From CAWDDG01 sp963801065 (GTDB taxonomy: Bacteria; Actinomycetota; Actinomycetes; Jiangellales; Jiangellaceae), in assembly GCA_963801065.1 (NCBI GenBank), contig CAWDDG010000002.1, positions 133,563-197,562 of the forward strand: 64,000 nucleotides of DNA, written 5' to 3'. A program made the position numbers and the translations under genes. The notes below the pieces were generated by a model. That model was not told the origin of the DNA. It did no database searches and was given only the letters and a program-made list of their open reading frames with translations. Below, one piece after another: positions 20,669 through 29,214 of this stretch (position 1 is its first letter; each line of letters starts with the position of its first letter).

Positions 20669-21497
20669 TCAGGCGGCGGCCTCGGGGACGGTGCCGCAGG
20701 CAACGTAGCCCAGACGCGGCCACCCAGAAGGTGCCCTCGGCGTCGGCGCGACGCAGCGTCGCGAACCACCGGTCGCGCACGTCGTCGGGAATGAGTTGGG
20801 CCTCGGGCGGGATGCTCTCGTCGAAGAACGGGAAGATCGTCCCGGCGTCCGCCACGGACGTGTAGGTGAACGGCTGGACCCTGACCTCGACATCGACCAG
20901 ACCCGCCCGTACGAGGCGTCGCCGCAGCGTCCGTCCCATGTCAGGCTGCGGCGCGCGCTTGTCGAAATCGGCGGTCACCAGCGCGACCAGGTCCGGATCG
21001 TCGACGTCGACGGCCAGCGACCGCCAGTCGGTGTCGAGGACGCAGACCAGGCCGTCCGACGCGGTGACGCGCACCATCTCCGCCACGGCCAGGCCCGGGT
21101 CCTGCAGATGCTGAAGAACCCGCTCACACCGGGTCCGGTCGAACGAGTCCGCGGCGAACGGCAGGTCGGTGAGGTCGGCGACCTCATATACGACGCCCGA
21201 TCCCCGGTCCCGAGCGCGGGCAGCGTCGATCATCTGCGCGCTCACGTCGACCGCGGTCACCTCGCCGTCGGGCCGGACCAACCTGGCCAGCTCGCGCGCG
21301 ACCTCACCCAGGCCGGACCCGGCGTCGAGCACCCGCAGGCCCGGACCGACGGCCATCAGCTCGACGGCTGCCGCCCGTTGGGCCCTGATCTCGGGGAGCG
21401 CGGCGACCCGGTCCAGGTACGCCATCAGCGCCGGCGCCAGGCCGGACTGGTCGATCCGAGCGAAGACCCGGCCGGGATCCTCAGGCGTGACCGTCAC
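20669..21497 (-). CDS. Class I SAM-dependent methyltransferase, 3' frameshift
   Basis: About 275 residues. The SAM-binding motif I is VLDAGSGLGEVARELA near residue 57, followed by VTAVDVSAQMIDAA and VLQHLQDPGLAVAEMVRV. The frame changes near 20709-20711 (a GGG run). One frame runs on as an arginine-rich tail, while the neighbouring frame gives the expected end YVACGTVPEAAA with a stop at 20669. An extra G in the sequence is the likely cause. The substrate is unknown; the overall shape resembles UbiE/arsenite-type methyltransferases. It is divergent from the PemK-like gene, leaving 79 bp. Confidence 0.8.
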
Positions 21498-21563
21498 TCG
21501 CGAATCATGGCATCAGGGCGGGTAGCCGGCCACCGGCGTAGATCCCGACTCGCGCGACCCGGG

Positions 21564-21569
21564 TAGCGT
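21564..21569 (+). promoter_or_regulatory. -10 box of leaderless PemK-like gene
   Basis: TAGCGT matches TANNNT and ends 7 nt before the GTG at 21577, supporting a leaderless transcript and that start choice. Confidence 0.5.
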
Positions 21570-21576
21570 GCGGCGC

Positions 21577-22083
21577 GTGGTCAGCTGGCGAGACGTGGTG
21601 AACCAGGTCGTTCGCTCCGCTGTGCCTTCCCGCCTGCGCCGCAAGCCTCCGGCGCAGCAGGACGAGGTCCCCGGCCGGAGCGGGCCGTTCGCGACCACGC
21701 AGGCACATGTGGCCGGGCAGGTCGTGACCTCCTACAACCCGGACACCGACGGCGATCCGGACCCCGGCGAGATCGTCTGGACCTGGGTCCCCTACGAGGA
21801 GAACGACGGGCGAGGCAAGGACCGGCCGGTACTCGTCGTCGCGAGGGAAGAGATCGGGACACTGCTTGCCGTCCAGCTCTCCAGCCAGGACCACGACGAT
21901 GACCGGGACTGGGTGCCGATCGGCAGCGGTGCGTGGGACGGAGAAGGGCGCCCGTCATGGGCTCGTGTCGACCGCATTCTGCGCGTGCATGCCGAGGCCA
22001 TGCGCCGTGAGGCGGCGTCCCTGGAGCGCCAGCGCTTCGACCGGGTGGTCGCCGCTCTCCGCGACAGGTACGGCTGGACCTGA
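21577..22083 (+). CDS. PemK/MazF-like endoribonuclease family protein
   Basis: 168 residues. The N-terminal 45 residues are basic (SRLRRKPP) and variable. The PemK/MazF-like barrel follows: PGEIVWTWVPYEENDGRGKDRP, VLVVAREEIGTLLAVQLSSQDHD, then a C-terminal helix with WARVDRILRVHAEAMRRE. Family toxins cut mRNA, but this actinobacterial branch (about 160-170 residues, GEIVW...KDRPVLVV) is usually found without an antitoxin, and none is visible here. A toxin role is therefore unproven. GTG 21577 is chosen because of the -10 box spacing; GTG 21568 is also in frame. Confidence 0.75.
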   Translation: MVSWRDVVNQVVRSAVPSRLRRKPPAQQDEVPGRSGPFATTQAHVAGQVVTSYNPDTDGDPDPGEIVWTWVPYEENDGRGKDRPVLVVAREEIGTLLAVQLSSQDHDDDRDWVPIGSGAWDGEGRPSWARVDRILRVHAEAMRREAASLERQRFDRVVAALRDRYGWT

Positions 22084-22139
22084 GCGCATCGGATGCGCCC
22101 GAACGCCGCCCTCGCCCACCGTGGCTCGGGAAAAGACGC

Positions 22140-24395
22140 CTACGACGTTCCGGTGATGTGTTCGGGGCGCACCGGGACCCGGCGGAGCGCCAGGCCGGTC
22201 GCCGCCCGGACGGCCGCAACGATGGCGGGCGTCGAGGAGACCGTCGGTGGCTCGCCCACACCCCGTAGGCCGTACGGCGCGTGCGGGTCGGCCAGCTCGA
22301 GGACGTCGACCGACATCGGGGGCATGTCGAGGATGGTCGGGATCAGGTAGTCCGTGAACGACGGGTTGCGGATCACGCCGTCGACGACCAGAACCTCCTC
22401 CATGAGCGCCAAGCCAAGCCCTTGGGCGGTGCCGCCGTGGATCTGGCCCAGGATCGCGTCCGGGTTCATCGCCTTGCCCACGTCCTGCGCGGTCGCGATC
22501 TCGACCACCTTGACCAGACCCAGCTCGACGTCGACGTCGACGACTGCCCGGTGTGCAGCGAAGGCGTACTGGACGTGCGCGTTGCCCTGCCCGTTCTCGT
22601 CCAGCCGGACCGTCGGCCGGTGCCGCCACTCGACCGTCTCCTCGACGACAGAACCGTCCGCCAGGGCGTGCAGGTCGGGCGCCCGTCGCAACACCGCCTC
22701 GCAGGCGGCCTTGACCGCACCCCCGGTGACGTATGACTGGCGGGACGCCGAGGTCGAGCCGCCGCTGCCCACCGACGTGTCCGCCGGCAGGATCGTCACC
22801 TGTTCGACGCCGAGCTCCGTCCGCACGATCTGCGCCACGAGCGTGACCAGACCCTGACCGACCTCCGCCGCCGCGGTGTGCACGCTGGCGACAGGCTCGC
22901 CACCGACGACCTCCACCCGCACCCGGGCGGTCGAATAGTCGTCGAAGCCCTCGGAGAAGCCGACGTTCTTGATGCTCGCCGCGTAGCCGACGGCCCGGGC
23001 GACACCTTCGCCGTGGGTCGTGTTCGACACGCCGCCCGGAAGGTTCCGGATGTCGATGTCGCCGGCGCCGTGCTCCGGCGGGAGTGGTGCGTCCCTCACC
23101 CGCTTGAGCAGCTCGGCGACCGGTGCCGCCGAGTCCACGACCTGTCCGGTGGGCATCGTGCAACCCTCGGTCATCGCGTTGAGCAGGCGGAAGTCCACCG
23201 GGTCGAGCCCCAGCTCGGCGGCCATCCGGTCCATCTGGGACTCGTACGCGAATGCCGCCTGCACGGCACCGAACCCGCGCATGGCGCCGCACGGCGGATT
23301 GTGCGTGTAGACGCCCCAGCAGTCGATGCTCACGTTGGGGACGTCGTACGGCCCGACGCCGAGCGTGGCGGCGTTGCCGACGACGGCAGGCGTGCTGGAT
23401 GTGTAGGCACCGCCGTCCAGGATGGTCTCAGCCCGGACGAAGACCAGCCGCCCGTCCCGGGTGGCGCCGTGCTCGTAGCGCAGGACCGCAGGGTGGCGGT
23501 GGACGTGGCCGAAGAACGACTCCTCGCGCGAGTAGACCATCTTGACCGGCTTGCCGGTGCGCAGCGCGAGCATGCAGGCGTGGATCTGCATCGACAGGTC
23601 CTCGCGGGCGCCGAAGGCACCGCCGACCCCGCCCAGCGTGATCCGGACCTTCCCCTCGGGCAGCCCGAGGCACGCGGCAACCTGCGACCGGTCGACGTGG
23701 AGCCACTGGGTCGCCACGAAGAGGTCGACGCCGCCGTCCTCGGCCGGCACCGCCAGTCCGGACTCCGGGCCGAGGAAGGCCTGGTCCTGCATGCCGACCT
23801 CGTACTCGCCGGCCACGACGACCTCGGCGACCGCATCAGGATCGCCCTTGCGGATCGTGAGGTGCCGCACGACGTCGCCGGTGGGGTGGACGCGTGGCGA
23901 CGCGGCCGGGTCGGTGGCCCGCCGCGGGTCGGTCGACGCCGCCAGGATCTCGTAGTCGACCTCGATCCGCGTGGCCGCGCGGCGGGCGGTCTCGGGGTGG
24001 TCGGCGGCGACGACCGCGACGGGCTCGCCGTGGTAGCGGGCCGTGCTGCCGCAGAGGACGGGCTGGTCGGCCCGCTCGAGCCCGTAGAGCTTCTCGCCCG
24101 GCACGTCGTCGTGGGTGAGCACGGCGTAGACGCCCGGTGTGGCCAGCGCGGGGCCGACGTCGATGGCCACGATCCGCGCGTGCGGGTGAGGGCTGCGCAG
24201 CGTCGCGCCCCAGAGCATGTCGTCGGCCCACAGGTCGCTCGAGTACGCGAACTCGCCGGTGACCTTGAGCGTTCCGTCCGGGCGCGGAGCACTCTCGCCG
24301 ACACCGCCGGCGACGACCGCAGCCTCTCGAAGATCTTGAGACAGGTACGGAGGACGGACCGGCGTTCGGGCCCCGAGTTCAGGAGACGCGACCAA
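22140..24395 (-). CDS. pucD: Xanthine dehydrogenase, molybdopterin-binding subunit
   Basis: 751-residue large subunit of a three-subunit xanthine dehydrogenase that oxidises hypoxanthine and xanthine to urate. The two aldehyde-oxidase/xanthine-dehydrogenase domains are visible: GTLKVTGEFAYSSDLWADDM at residue 40, GGVGGAFGARED near 258, RGFGAVQAAFAYESQMD near 370, and C-terminal LRGVGEPPTVSSTPAIVAAV carrying the conserved GxGE(P) active-site glutamate region. It is the last gene of the minus-strand operon pucC-pucE-pucD; the start is 3 bp after the pucE stop. Uricase and hydroxyisourate hydrolase nearby support the purine role. Confidence 0.93.
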   Translation of the reverse strand: MVASPELGARTPVRPPYLSQDLREAAVVAGGVGESAPRPDGTLKVTGEFAYSSDLWADDMLWGATLRSPHPHARIVAIDVGPALATPGVYAVLTHDDVPGEKLYGLERADQPVLCGSTARYHGEPVAVVAADHPETARRAATRIEVDYEILAASTDPRRATDPAASPRVHPTGDVVRHLTIRKGDPDAVAEVVVAGEYEVGMQDQAFLGPESGLAVPAEDGGVDLFVATQWLHVDRSQVAACLGLPEGKVRITLGGVGGAFGAREDLSMQIHACMLALRTGKPVKMVYSREESFFGHVHRHPAVLRYEHGATRDGRLVFVRAETILDGGAYTSSTPAVVGNAATLGVGPYDVPNVSIDCWGVYTHNPPCGAMRGFGAVQAAFAYESQMDRMAAELGLDPVDFRLLNAMTEGCTMPTGQVVDSAAPVAELLKRVRDAPLPPEHGAGDIDIRNLPGGVSNTTHGEGVARAVGYAASIKNVGFSEGFDDYSTARVRVEVVGGEPVASVHTAAAEVGQGLVTLVAQIVRTELGVEQVTILPADTSVGSGGSTSASRQSYVTGGAVKAACEAVLRRAPDLHALADGSVVEETVEWRHRPTVRLDENGQGNAHVQYAFAAHRAVVDVDVELGLVKVVEIATAQDVGKAMNPDAILGQIHGGTAQGLGLALMEEVLVVDGVIRNPSFTDYLIPTILDMPPMSVDVLELADPHAPYGLRGVGEPPTVSSTPAIVAAVRAATGLALRRVPVRPEHITGTS

Positions 24396-24398
24396 GGG

Positions 24399-24866
24399 TC
24401 AGCCCGCCTTCCGCGCGGCAGCGAGCCGCACGGCGTCAAGGATCTTCTCGTAGCCGGTGCAGCGGCACACGTTGCCGGCCAACGCCTCGCGGATCTCGAG
24501 GTCGTCGGGCCGGTCCACACGCTGGAGCAGGTCGTGCGCAGCGACCACGAGGCCGGGCGTACAGAACCCGCACTGCACGGCGCCCGCCTCGACGAAGGCC
24601 TGTTGCACCGGGTCGAGCCCCTGGTCGCCGGCCAGCCCCTCGACGGTGCGGACCTCGCGGCCTTCGGCCTGACCCGCCGCCACCAGGCAGGCGCACACCA
24701 ACTCGCTGTTGAGATAGACGCTGCACGAGCCGCATTCACCCTGCTCGCAGGCGTTCTTTGAACCGGGCAGACCCATCCGTTCACGCAGGACGTAGAGCAG
24801 GCTCTCGCCCTCCCAGACGCCGTCGACCTGCTTCTTCTCGCCGTTGACGATGGCGGTCACTCGCAT
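24399..24866 (-). CDS. pucE: Xanthine dehydrogenase, 2Fe-2S subunit
   Basis: 155 residues with two iron-sulphur clusters. The N-terminal plant-type ferredoxin motif is CEQGECGSCSVYLN near residue 40 with a fourth cysteine in VCACL. The C-terminal four-helix domain has QCGFCTPG near 97 and VCRCTGY near 133. It passes electrons from the molybdenum site to FAD. It lies between the FAD and molybdopterin subunit genes with gaps of only a few bases, as in other puc/xdh operons. Confidence 0.95.
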   Translation of the reverse strand: MRVTAIVNGEKKQVDGVWEGESLLYVLRERMGLPGSKNACEQGECGSCSVYLNSELVCACLVAAGQAEGREVRTVEGLAGDQGLDPVQQAFVEAGAVQCGFCTPGLVVAAHDLLQRVDRPDDLEIREALAGNVCRCTGYEKILDAVRLAAARKAG

Positions 24867-24872
24867 TGGCGG

Positions 24873-25727
24873 TCACGCCCTCCGATAAGCGGCCCAGGCC
24901 CACCCGAGCGTGCGCCGCGCCATGACCGACAGCGTGTGGAGGCGGTAGCGCGCCGTGCCCCGGACGTCGTCGATCGGCGCCGCAGCATCGGCGACCAGCT
25001 CGCCGAAACGGGCGGCCACCTCCGCCGGGAGGTCCTCGCGGCCGGTCCAGTCCAGCGCATCGGCGGCGAACCACTCGGCCTCGGGCGCCCGCCGCGGTGT
25101 GGGCGCGGCGGACCCGATGCCGGTGCCGACCCGGCGTTCGTCGGGGAACAGGGCCAACCCGAACGACGACACGGCGATCACCATCGAGTTGCGAGTGCCG
25201 ATCTTGGAGAATTCCTGCGGTCCGGTGGCGGGCCGGATCAGGATCGCTTTGATCAGCTCGTCCGGCTCGAGCGCGTTGCGCTTGACGCCGGTGAAGAAGT
25301 CGGTCACCGGGATGCGGCGTACACCCCGGGTCGACTCCACCTCGACCACGGCGTCAGAGGCGAGCAGCGCCGGATGGGCGTCGCCCGCGGGGGAAGCGGA
25401 GCCCAGGTTTCCCCCGACTGTTCCCCGGTTGCGGATCTGCGGCGAGCCGACGGTCCGCGACGCCTTGGCCAGCCCGGGCAGCCACCCACCCAGCTCGGTG
25501 ATGACCCGGGTGTACGACACCCCCGCACCCAGCCGGATGTGCTCCCCCGCGGTCGCCCATTCGGCCAGGTCGTACACCCGGGTCAGGTCGAGCAGAGCCG
25601 TCGGCCGCGTCCGGTCGAAGTTCAGCTCGACCATGACGTCGGTGCCGCCGGCGAGCGGCACCGCGTCAGGCCGTCCTGCCTTCGCCGCCAGGGCGTCGGC
25701 CCAGGTCAGTGGCTGCAGGAACTCCAT
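24873..25727 (-). CDS. pucC: Xanthine dehydrogenase, FAD-binding subunit
   Basis: 284 residues of the PCMH-type FAD subunit. PLAGGTDVMVELNFD near residue 24 and TVGSPQIRNRGTVGGNLGSASPAGDAHPAL near 100 are the FAD pyrophosphate-binding motifs. A C-terminal CO-dehydrogenase flavoprotein domain follows. The ATG at 25727 has GGGAG upstream; the open frame extends further but is not conserved. First gene of the xanthine dehydrogenase operon and divergent from pucR with 114 bp between, the usual arrangement for PucR control. Confidence 0.94.
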   Translation of the reverse strand: MEFLQPLTWADALAAKAGRPDAVPLAGGTDVMVELNFDRTRPTALLDLTRVYDLAEWATAGEHIRLGAGVSYTRVITELGGWLPGLAKASRTVGSPQIRNRGTVGGNLGSASPAGDAHPALLASDAVVEVESTRGVRRIPVTDFFTGVKRNALEPDELIKAILIRPATGPQEFSKIGTRNSMVIAVSSFGLALFPDERRVGTGIGSAAPTPRRAPEAEWFAADALDWTGREDLPAEVAARFGELVADAAAPIDDVRGTARYRLHTLSVMARRTLGWAWAAYRRA

Positions 25728-25829
25728 CTCGTACTCCCCATCGATTTCGTTCGTAGTACAGCGCGCCCCATGCGGCCGGGCCAGCCGCAGGGAGCACGAA
25801 AGGTGAGGACCGCGGACCACCATTTCTTG

Positions 25830-25835
25830 TAGGAT
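25830..25835 (+). promoter_or_regulatory. -10 box of leaderless pucR
   Basis: TAGGAT matches TANNNT and ends 6 nt before the GTG start at 25842, with no Shine-Dalgarno; a leaderless mRNA is likely. The same 114-bp gap must also hold the pucC promoter and any PucR site. Confidence 0.55.
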
Positions 25836-25841
25836 CCTCCA

Positions 25842-27405
25842 GTGCTGCTGCGCGAGCTGGTGGCCGACCCTGCACTGCGCCTCACCGTGCTCCACGGCGA
25901 GCGCCACCTGGACCGGCCGCTGCTCTCGGTCACGACCATCGACCTGCTCGACCCGGGCCGCTACCTCCGGCCGGGCGCCCTCGTGCTCACCGGTCTCATG
26001 TGGCACCGGCATCCATCGGACAGCGAGCGGTTCGTGGAGACTCTCGCCAAGCACGACGTCGTGGCCCTGGCGGCGGGCGAGGCGGCGCTGGGCTCGATTC
26101 CGGACGACCTGGTCGACGCCTGCAGGCGGCACGACCTTCCCCTGCTCAAGGTGCCGGTCGAGGTCGCGTTCAGCCAGGTCAGCGATCGGATCGCCAGCGG
26201 CCGCGAAGCGGAGAGGGACCGCCGTCTCGCCGCCGCACTCGACCGCCAGCGCAAGTTGCTCTCCGCCGTGGCCGAAGGCCGGGGAATCGATGCGCTGCTC
26301 TCACTTGTCGCCGACACGGTCGGCGTGCATTGCCGCGTGATGACGCCGACCGGACGCGACCTCGGTGCAGCGTCGCCCCTGCTCTCAGCGGACCTCGACG
26401 CGCTGACCCGCGCGTTCCTGGTGGAGGACCGTTTTCCGTTGGTCGTCGCGGCCGGCGACGCAACCTACACGGTCCTTCCGGTCGGGTCCCGGCTGACCCA
26501 TCGCTTCACTTCCTGGTTCCTCGTCTGCGCAGGCGACCGTCGGGAATGGAGCGATGACCGCAGCGGCGCGGTCGACGAGCTCGCGGATGCCCTCGCGCTG
26601 GAGCGGACGCGCCTGACCGACGGCCAGCGGGTCGAGCAGCGGATCGCCGACGAGGTGATCGCCCTCGTCGCGGCCGGGCAGGCCGGCCGGGCCGAGACTG
26701 CGGCCAGGATTCGCGACCTCGGCCTCGATCCCGCCGGTCCCTTCCTGGCCGTCACGGCAGCGGTCACCGGCCGGCCCGATCTGCTCGACCTGGCCCGCGC
26801 GGTCCTGCACGACCTGAGCCTGCATCTCGCCGACGCCCCACTGACCGGCACGCATGACGACCTGGCCATCAGCCTGGTACCGACGCCCGGGACGGATCAC
26901 CTGCCACGACTGCGGGCCGGCCTCGCCCGCCTCGAGCCGGGGTTGCAGCGCCTGCGCCTGGCGGTCGGCATGTCCGCCCTCGCCACGCCCGACGCACTGA
27001 CCGGAGCGCTGGACGAGGCGCGTCACGCGCAGCGTCTGGCATCGCTTCGCGGCGGCGCGGCGTCCCTCGTCACCGGTGACGAGTTCACGTCCCATGTTCT
27101 GCTGCTCGCAACGGTGCCGGACGACGTCCGACGCGCGTTCGCCGGCCGCGTGCTGCAACCGGTGCTCGACCACGACGCACGGCACGGCACCGACCTGCTC
27201 GACGACTCTCCATGCCTTCCTCGACGTCGACGGCTCATGGAGCCGATCGGCCGCGGCGCTGCATCTGCACGTCAACACCGTGCGGTACCGGATCGCCCGC
27301 GTCGAGGCGCTGACCGGCAAGGATCTGTCCCGCCTCGAGGACCGGGTCGACGTGTTCCTCGCGCTGCGGTCGCTGCATCACGGCGCCGCCGGAGCTCCCC
27401 CGTGA
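25842..27405 (+). CDS. pucR: PucR family transcriptional regulator, frameshifted near 3' end
   Basis: About 520 residues: an N-terminal purine catabolism regulatory (PucR) domain (residues 8-125, RLTVLHGERHLDRPLLSVTT), a GGDEF-like central region, and a C-terminal HTH_30 helix-turn-helix. The HTH (ALHLHVNTVRYRIARVEALTG) lies in a different frame from the rest; the shift is near 27203-27208, where one surplus base separates LLD from TLHAFLDVDGSW. A sequencing indel is likely. It probably senses a purine metabolite and activates the divergent xanthine dehydrogenase operon, by analogy with Bacillus PucR. Confidence 0.85.
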
Positions 27406-28284
27406 TCACATCTCCCAGGCAGGTCCCGCCGGCGGCGCGTCGTCGCGGACCGCGGTAGCGCGGATGAGGCCATAGGGCCGGTCGGTGGCGTGGAAGACCT
27501 CGTTCGGGTTCTCGAGCCCGAACGAGGTCAGGTCGACCGCGATGTGGTGCCTGTTCGGCGCCGACAGCCTGATCTCCGCGACCTCCGGGCGCTCCTCGAG
27601 CACGCCACGACCCATCTCCCACAAACTTTGCTGCAGCGCCATGCTGCGCGTCGTCGCGAACCGCGACAACAGGATCGCGCGGACCGAGGCGTACGACACG
27701 GCCCAGTCGACGACGAGCGTCCCGTACCGCCACTGAACCTCCAGCGAGGTCGCCAGCACGCGGTCCCAGGTCTCCGGCAAGGTCGTGTACCGGTCGGTCA
27801 GGAATCCCGAGAACTCCGAACCGGTCGACTTGAGCACGGTCAGGTCCTTCAGGCCGGACACGACCCAGGCGGCGCCGCTCTCGACCGTCACCGCGGTGGT
27901 TCGCACCTCTGGGCCGGTGCGAACGAAGGAATGGTCATGGCCGCGGCCGTCGACCTCGATCCGCTCCCAGGCGAACTCCTCGATGTCGACCCGGGCCAGG
28001 TCGACGGGCTCGATGTCGTCGACAAAGTGCCGGCCGAGGGCCAACGCGAACTCTTCGATCTGGCCGACGCGGCGCTCCTTGGCGAATGCAAAGACAGTGT
28101 TCTTCTGGGTGTCGGTCGGCAGCACCTTCGCCTGGTCACCGGTCACATGGGCGTCGGCGAAGTCACCACGCAGCGAGGTGGAGACGTTGAGGTCGCGGAT
28201 CTCGTGCCGTGGGGTGTCGCGGTCGACCCTGAGCAGCCGGTTCTCGGCCTTGCCGTACCGGTTGGGCCCGAGGACGATGCCCAC
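27406..28284 (-). CDS. pucL: Urate oxidase (uricase)
   Basis: 292-residue cofactor-free uricase that converts urate to 5-hydroxyisourate. Visible motifs are NRYGKAENRLLRV at the N-terminus, the TDTQKNTVFAFAKE segment near residue 57 (catalytic Thr/Lys region), the VLKSTGSEFSGFLTDRYTTL loop near 150, and the C-terminal NRHHIAVDL urate-binding segment near 246. Stand-alone uricase without the fused decarboxylase seen in some Bacillus PucL. It is the last gene of the uraD-uraH-uricase operon, with 2 bp between it and uraH. Confidence 0.95.
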   Translation of the reverse strand: MGIVLGPNRYGKAENRLLRVDRDTPRHEIRDLNVSTSLRGDFADAHVTGDQAKVLPTDTQKNTVFAFAKERRVGQIEEFALALGRHFVDDIEPVDLARVDIEEFAWERIEVDGRGHDHSFVRTGPEVRTTAVTVESGAAWVVSGLKDLTVLKSTGSEFSGFLTDRYTTLPETWDRVLATSLEVQWRYGTLVVDWAVSYASVRAILLSRFATTRSMALQQSLWEMGRGVLEERPEVAEIRLSAPNRHHIAVDLTSFGLENPNEVFHATDRPYGLIRATAVRDDAPPAGPAWEM

Positions 28285-28286
28285 GA

Positions 28287-28619
28287 CTAGCTCCCCCTGT
28301 AGGTCGAGTACGCGTACGGGCTCACCAGCAGGGGAACGTGGTAGTGCTGGTCCGGGTCAACGGTGAAGTCGACGGCGACCCGTGGGTAGAACGCGTCGAC
28401 GCCCATGCCTGCGAAATAGTCACCGGTGCCGAACACCAGCCGGTACGCGCCGCGGGCCAGATCATCGGTGCCGAGGCGGCGGACCCTCCCGTCGGAGTCG
28501 GTGGCCTCCTCGGCGACCGGCTCCGGCGCCCCGTCGCCGAGGCGCTCCAGGCGGACGGACACGCCGACGGCCGGACGGCCACGAGCCGTGTCCAGCACGT
28601 GCGTCGTGACGGTGCTCAT
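28287..28619 (-). CDS. uraH: Hydroxyisourate hydrolase
   Basis: 110-residue transthyretin-like protein that hydrolyses 5-hydroxyisourate to OHCU. It starts STVTTHVLDTARGRPA (catalytic His in THVLD), has RLVFGTGDYF and HYHVPLLVSPYAYSTYRGS, and ends with the diagnostic C-terminal YRGS tetrapeptide. It overlaps uraD by 4 bp and precedes uricase, so the three enzymes are made together in pathway context. Confidence 0.96.
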   Translation of the reverse strand: MSTVTTHVLDTARGRPAVGVSVRLERLGDGAPEPVAEEATDSDGRVRRLGTDDLARGAYRLVFGTGDYFAGMGVDAFYPRVAVDFTVDPDQHYHVPLLVSPYAYSTYRGS

Positions 28620-29143
28620 TGGTACACCAGCCTCTCCAGCCGGATCCGATTGATCTTCCCGAGTTCGGCCCGGACGATTCGGCGTTCTGTCGTCGGATCG
28701 TTGCCGAGGCGATCGCGGGCGATGGCGAGCATCTCGTCGGCGCTCCTGCCGGTCGCGCAGACGAGGTAGACGTGCCCGAACCGCTCCTCGTATGCGCGGT
28801 TGGCCTCGGCCAGACGCTCGAGGGTGTGCTCGTCAGCACCAGCCAGTCCGGACTGCTCGCGTCGCGACGAGGCGTTCTCGGGTCGATCACCGATCCTCGG
28901 GTGCCCGGCCATCGCCTCGTCGACCTCACGTTCGCTGAGATCCGCCAGCGCGGCGTCAGCCGCTGCGTACAACGCGTCGGCGTTGCCGTAGGGCCGTCCG
29001 GCGACGAGGCTGCGCACCCACGCCGGCGAGGCGCAGCACGCGTGCAGGACGGTGCCGGCCCGCTCGTCGGGCAGGGCGTTGAATCGGTCCAGCCCGAGAC
29101 CACCGGTCACGACCACCTGCCCTTCCGCGCCGCCGTCTCTCAT
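28616..29143 (-). CDS. uraD: OHCU decarboxylase
   Basis: Up to 175 residues. The 2-oxo-4-hydroxy-4-carboxy-5-ureidoimidazoline decarboxylase converts OHCU to S-allantoin. Conserved segments are CCASPAWVRSLVAGRPYGN, the catalytic HPRIGD near residue 81, SREQSG-like RREQSGLAGAD, and FGHVYLVCATGRSADEML near 125. The true start may be one of several GTG codons 27-33 bp downstream, near a GGAAGG site; ATG 29143 is the longest option. It is divergent from the 8-oxoguanine deaminase gene. Confidence 0.93.
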   Translation of the reverse strand: MRDGGAEGQVVVTGGLGLDRFNALPDERAGTVLHACCASPAWVRSLVAGRPYGNADALYAAADAALADLSEREVDEAMAGHPRIGDRPENASSRREQSGLAGADEHTLERLAEANRAYEERFGHVYLVCATGRSADEMLAIARDRLGNDPTTERRIVRAELGKINRIRLERLVYQ

Positions 29144-29214
29144 TGATCACCCTAGTGAGGCCGAGCGCCGCAGTTACCGGCCGGCCCGAGCCGGCTCGTG
29201 ACACAGTGACGGCC

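Noticed and set aside
22878..24761. 627-codon plus-strand open frame opposite pucD and pucE
   Set aside because: Antisense shadow of well-supported xanthine dehydrogenase genes.
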